From the NCBI GenBank assembly GCA_947475475.1, contig CANJOG010000132.1, forward strand, positions 1 through 6,105: a stretch of DNA of 6,105 nt, in the 5' to 3' direction. Shown in pieces: positions 5,655 through 6,105 of this stretch. Position numbers and translations under genes: made by a program. Under the pieces are notes generated by a model, which was given only the letters and a program-made list of their open reading frames with translations, searched no databases and was not told the DNA's origin. How positions within the stretch are numbered: the stretch's first letter is position 1; each line of letters opens with the position of its first letter. This DNA is from Acetobacteraceae bacterium (lineage in GTDB: Bacteria; Pseudomonadota; Alphaproteobacteria; Acetobacterales; Acetobacteraceae).

Positions 5655-5767
5655 GGCCGGACGTCAGGCCGATATATTCCGACATCAATATCACTCTTGC
5701 ACCCCACGACAAGTCGGCTAGACAGATTCCAGCCGCGCTCAGACGGCACCGACAGGGGAGTAAAACG
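5655..5767 (+). other. Leader and spacer before the ABC binding-protein gene
   Basis: This 113-base spacer has a weak possible promoter, TTGCAC (5697-5702) then TAGACA (5719-5724) with 16 bases between; the second hexamer matches the -10 consensus at only three positions. A small imperfect dyad GATAT/ATATC lies at about 5671-5692. No strong terminator hairpin follows the dioxygenase, so read-through is possible. The spacer is long enough for separate control. Confidence 0.3.
5754..5760 (+). promoter_or_regulatory. Ribosome binding site of the ABC binding-protein gene
   Basis: AGGGGAG stands 7 bases before the ATG at 5768 and fixes the start of the last gene. Confidence 0.7.
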
Positions 5768-6105
5768 ATGGACACCAGGAATCCGCCCGCGCGCCGCGCC
5801 GTCATGGCAGGCCTCGCCGCCGCCGCCCTCAGCCTCGCCATGCCTGCTTTTGCCCAGACCGCGCCGGGCGTCACCGCCACCGAAATCAAACTCGGCGCCT
5901 GGATTCCGCTCACTGGCCCGGTCGCCATCTATGGCGTGCCGCAGCGCGCAGGCTCAGATGCTTATTTCGGCATGATCAATGCCCAGGGCGGCATCAATGG
6001 CCGCAAGATCACCTATCTGGTCGAGGATAATGCCTATAACCCGCAGCGCACCGTCGCCGCGGCGCGCAAGCTGATCTCCAGCGACAATGTGCTCGCCATC
6101 GTCAG
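5768..6105 (+). CDS. Branched-chain-type ABC transporter substrate-binding protein (3' partial)
   Basis: The frame starts at an ATG with a strong ribosome site and runs off the window after 112 codons. Residues 1-29 are a signal peptide: basic start (R4, R9, R10), hydrophobic stretch AVMAGLAAAALSLAM, and cleavage after AFA at residue 29. The mature part begins QTAPGVTATEIKLGAWIPLTGP and continues with INAQGGINGRKI and a DNAYNP block. This is the first lobe of the Leu/Ile/Val-type periplasmic binding family (Peripla_BP_6), which delivers ligand to LivHMFG-like permeases. The RR pair before the hydrophobic stretch lacks the fuller Tat consensus, so Sec export is more likely. Ligands in this family go well beyond branched-chain amino acids (amides, urea, aromatic and short acids), so the substrate is open. 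The permease and ATPase genes are probably beyond the right edge. It follows the thiol dioxygenase on the same strand. Confidence 0.9.
   Translation, partial: MDTRNPPARRAVMAGLAAAALSLAMPAFAQTAPGVTATEIKLGAWIPLTGPVAIYGVPQRAGSDAYFGMINAQGGINGRKITYLVEDNAYNPQRTVAAARKLISSDNVLAIV

Noticed and set aside
5602..5928. Minus-strand 108-codon frame under the dioxygenase end and binding-protein start
   Set aside because: It is antisense to the signal peptide and mature start of a clear ABC binding protein; the apparent hydrophobic Ala stretches mirror that gene's codons.

Overview
The window is a dense, GC-rich stretch of bacterial chromosome. It holds eight protein genes, two of them cut by the window edges, and short spacers between them. 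No RNA gene, CRISPR array, insertion sequence or prophage gene is visible. The gene mix (intracellular polyhydroxyalkanoate depolymerase, branched-chain-type ABC binding protein, DoxX-like membrane protein, thiol dioxygenase, enoyl-CoA-reductase-like SDR) together with the base composition suggests a PHA-storing proteobacterium, most likely an alphaproteobacterium. This placement is an inference from family resemblance and was not tested by a search.

Layout. (1) 1-785 (+): C-terminal part of a nitronate monooxygenase / 2-nitropropane dioxygenase-like flavoprotein. (2) 787-1227 (-): small single-domain cupin, meeting the first gene tail to tail with one base between stop codons. (3) 1302-2516 (-): PhaZ-type intracellular PHA depolymerase with a Cys-Asp-His triad, upstream of and co-directional with the cupin. 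(4) 2592-3410 (+): glutathione S-transferase-like protein with a disordered Lys/Ala/Pro-rich N-terminal extension and a probable TTG start, divergent from phaZ. (5) 3417-3522: a large imperfect inverted repeat (two 45-base arms, 40 matching positions) resembling a REP doublet (REPIN/BIME), between convergent genes. (6) 3545-4453 (-): SDR resembling peroxisomal trans-2-enoyl-CoA reductase and 2,4-dienoyl-CoA reductase, without the classical YxxxK pair. (7) 4596-5066 (+): DoxX-like four-helix membrane protein whose only sensible start is a CTG behind a strong Shine-Dalgarno sequence. (8) 5076-5654 (+): thiol dioxygenase of the Gln type (3-mercaptopropionate dioxygenase-like), nine bases after the DoxX gene. 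(9) 5768 to the right edge (+): start of a periplasmic branched-chain-type ABC substrate-binding protein.

How they may work together. PhaZ releases hydroxyacyl units from storage granules, and the SDR looks like an acyl-CoA chain enzyme, so the middle of the window has a carbon-storage and fatty-acyl flavour. The DoxX-thiol dioxygenase pair is the most coherent functional unit, probably an operon for thiol or organosulfur handling. The following binding protein has its own leader of 113 bases, so it may or may not belong to that unit. I see no complete, obviously new multi-gene system. The best leads are the DoxX/thiol-dioxygenase pair with its CTG start, the SDR's altered active site, and the REPIN-like hairpin.
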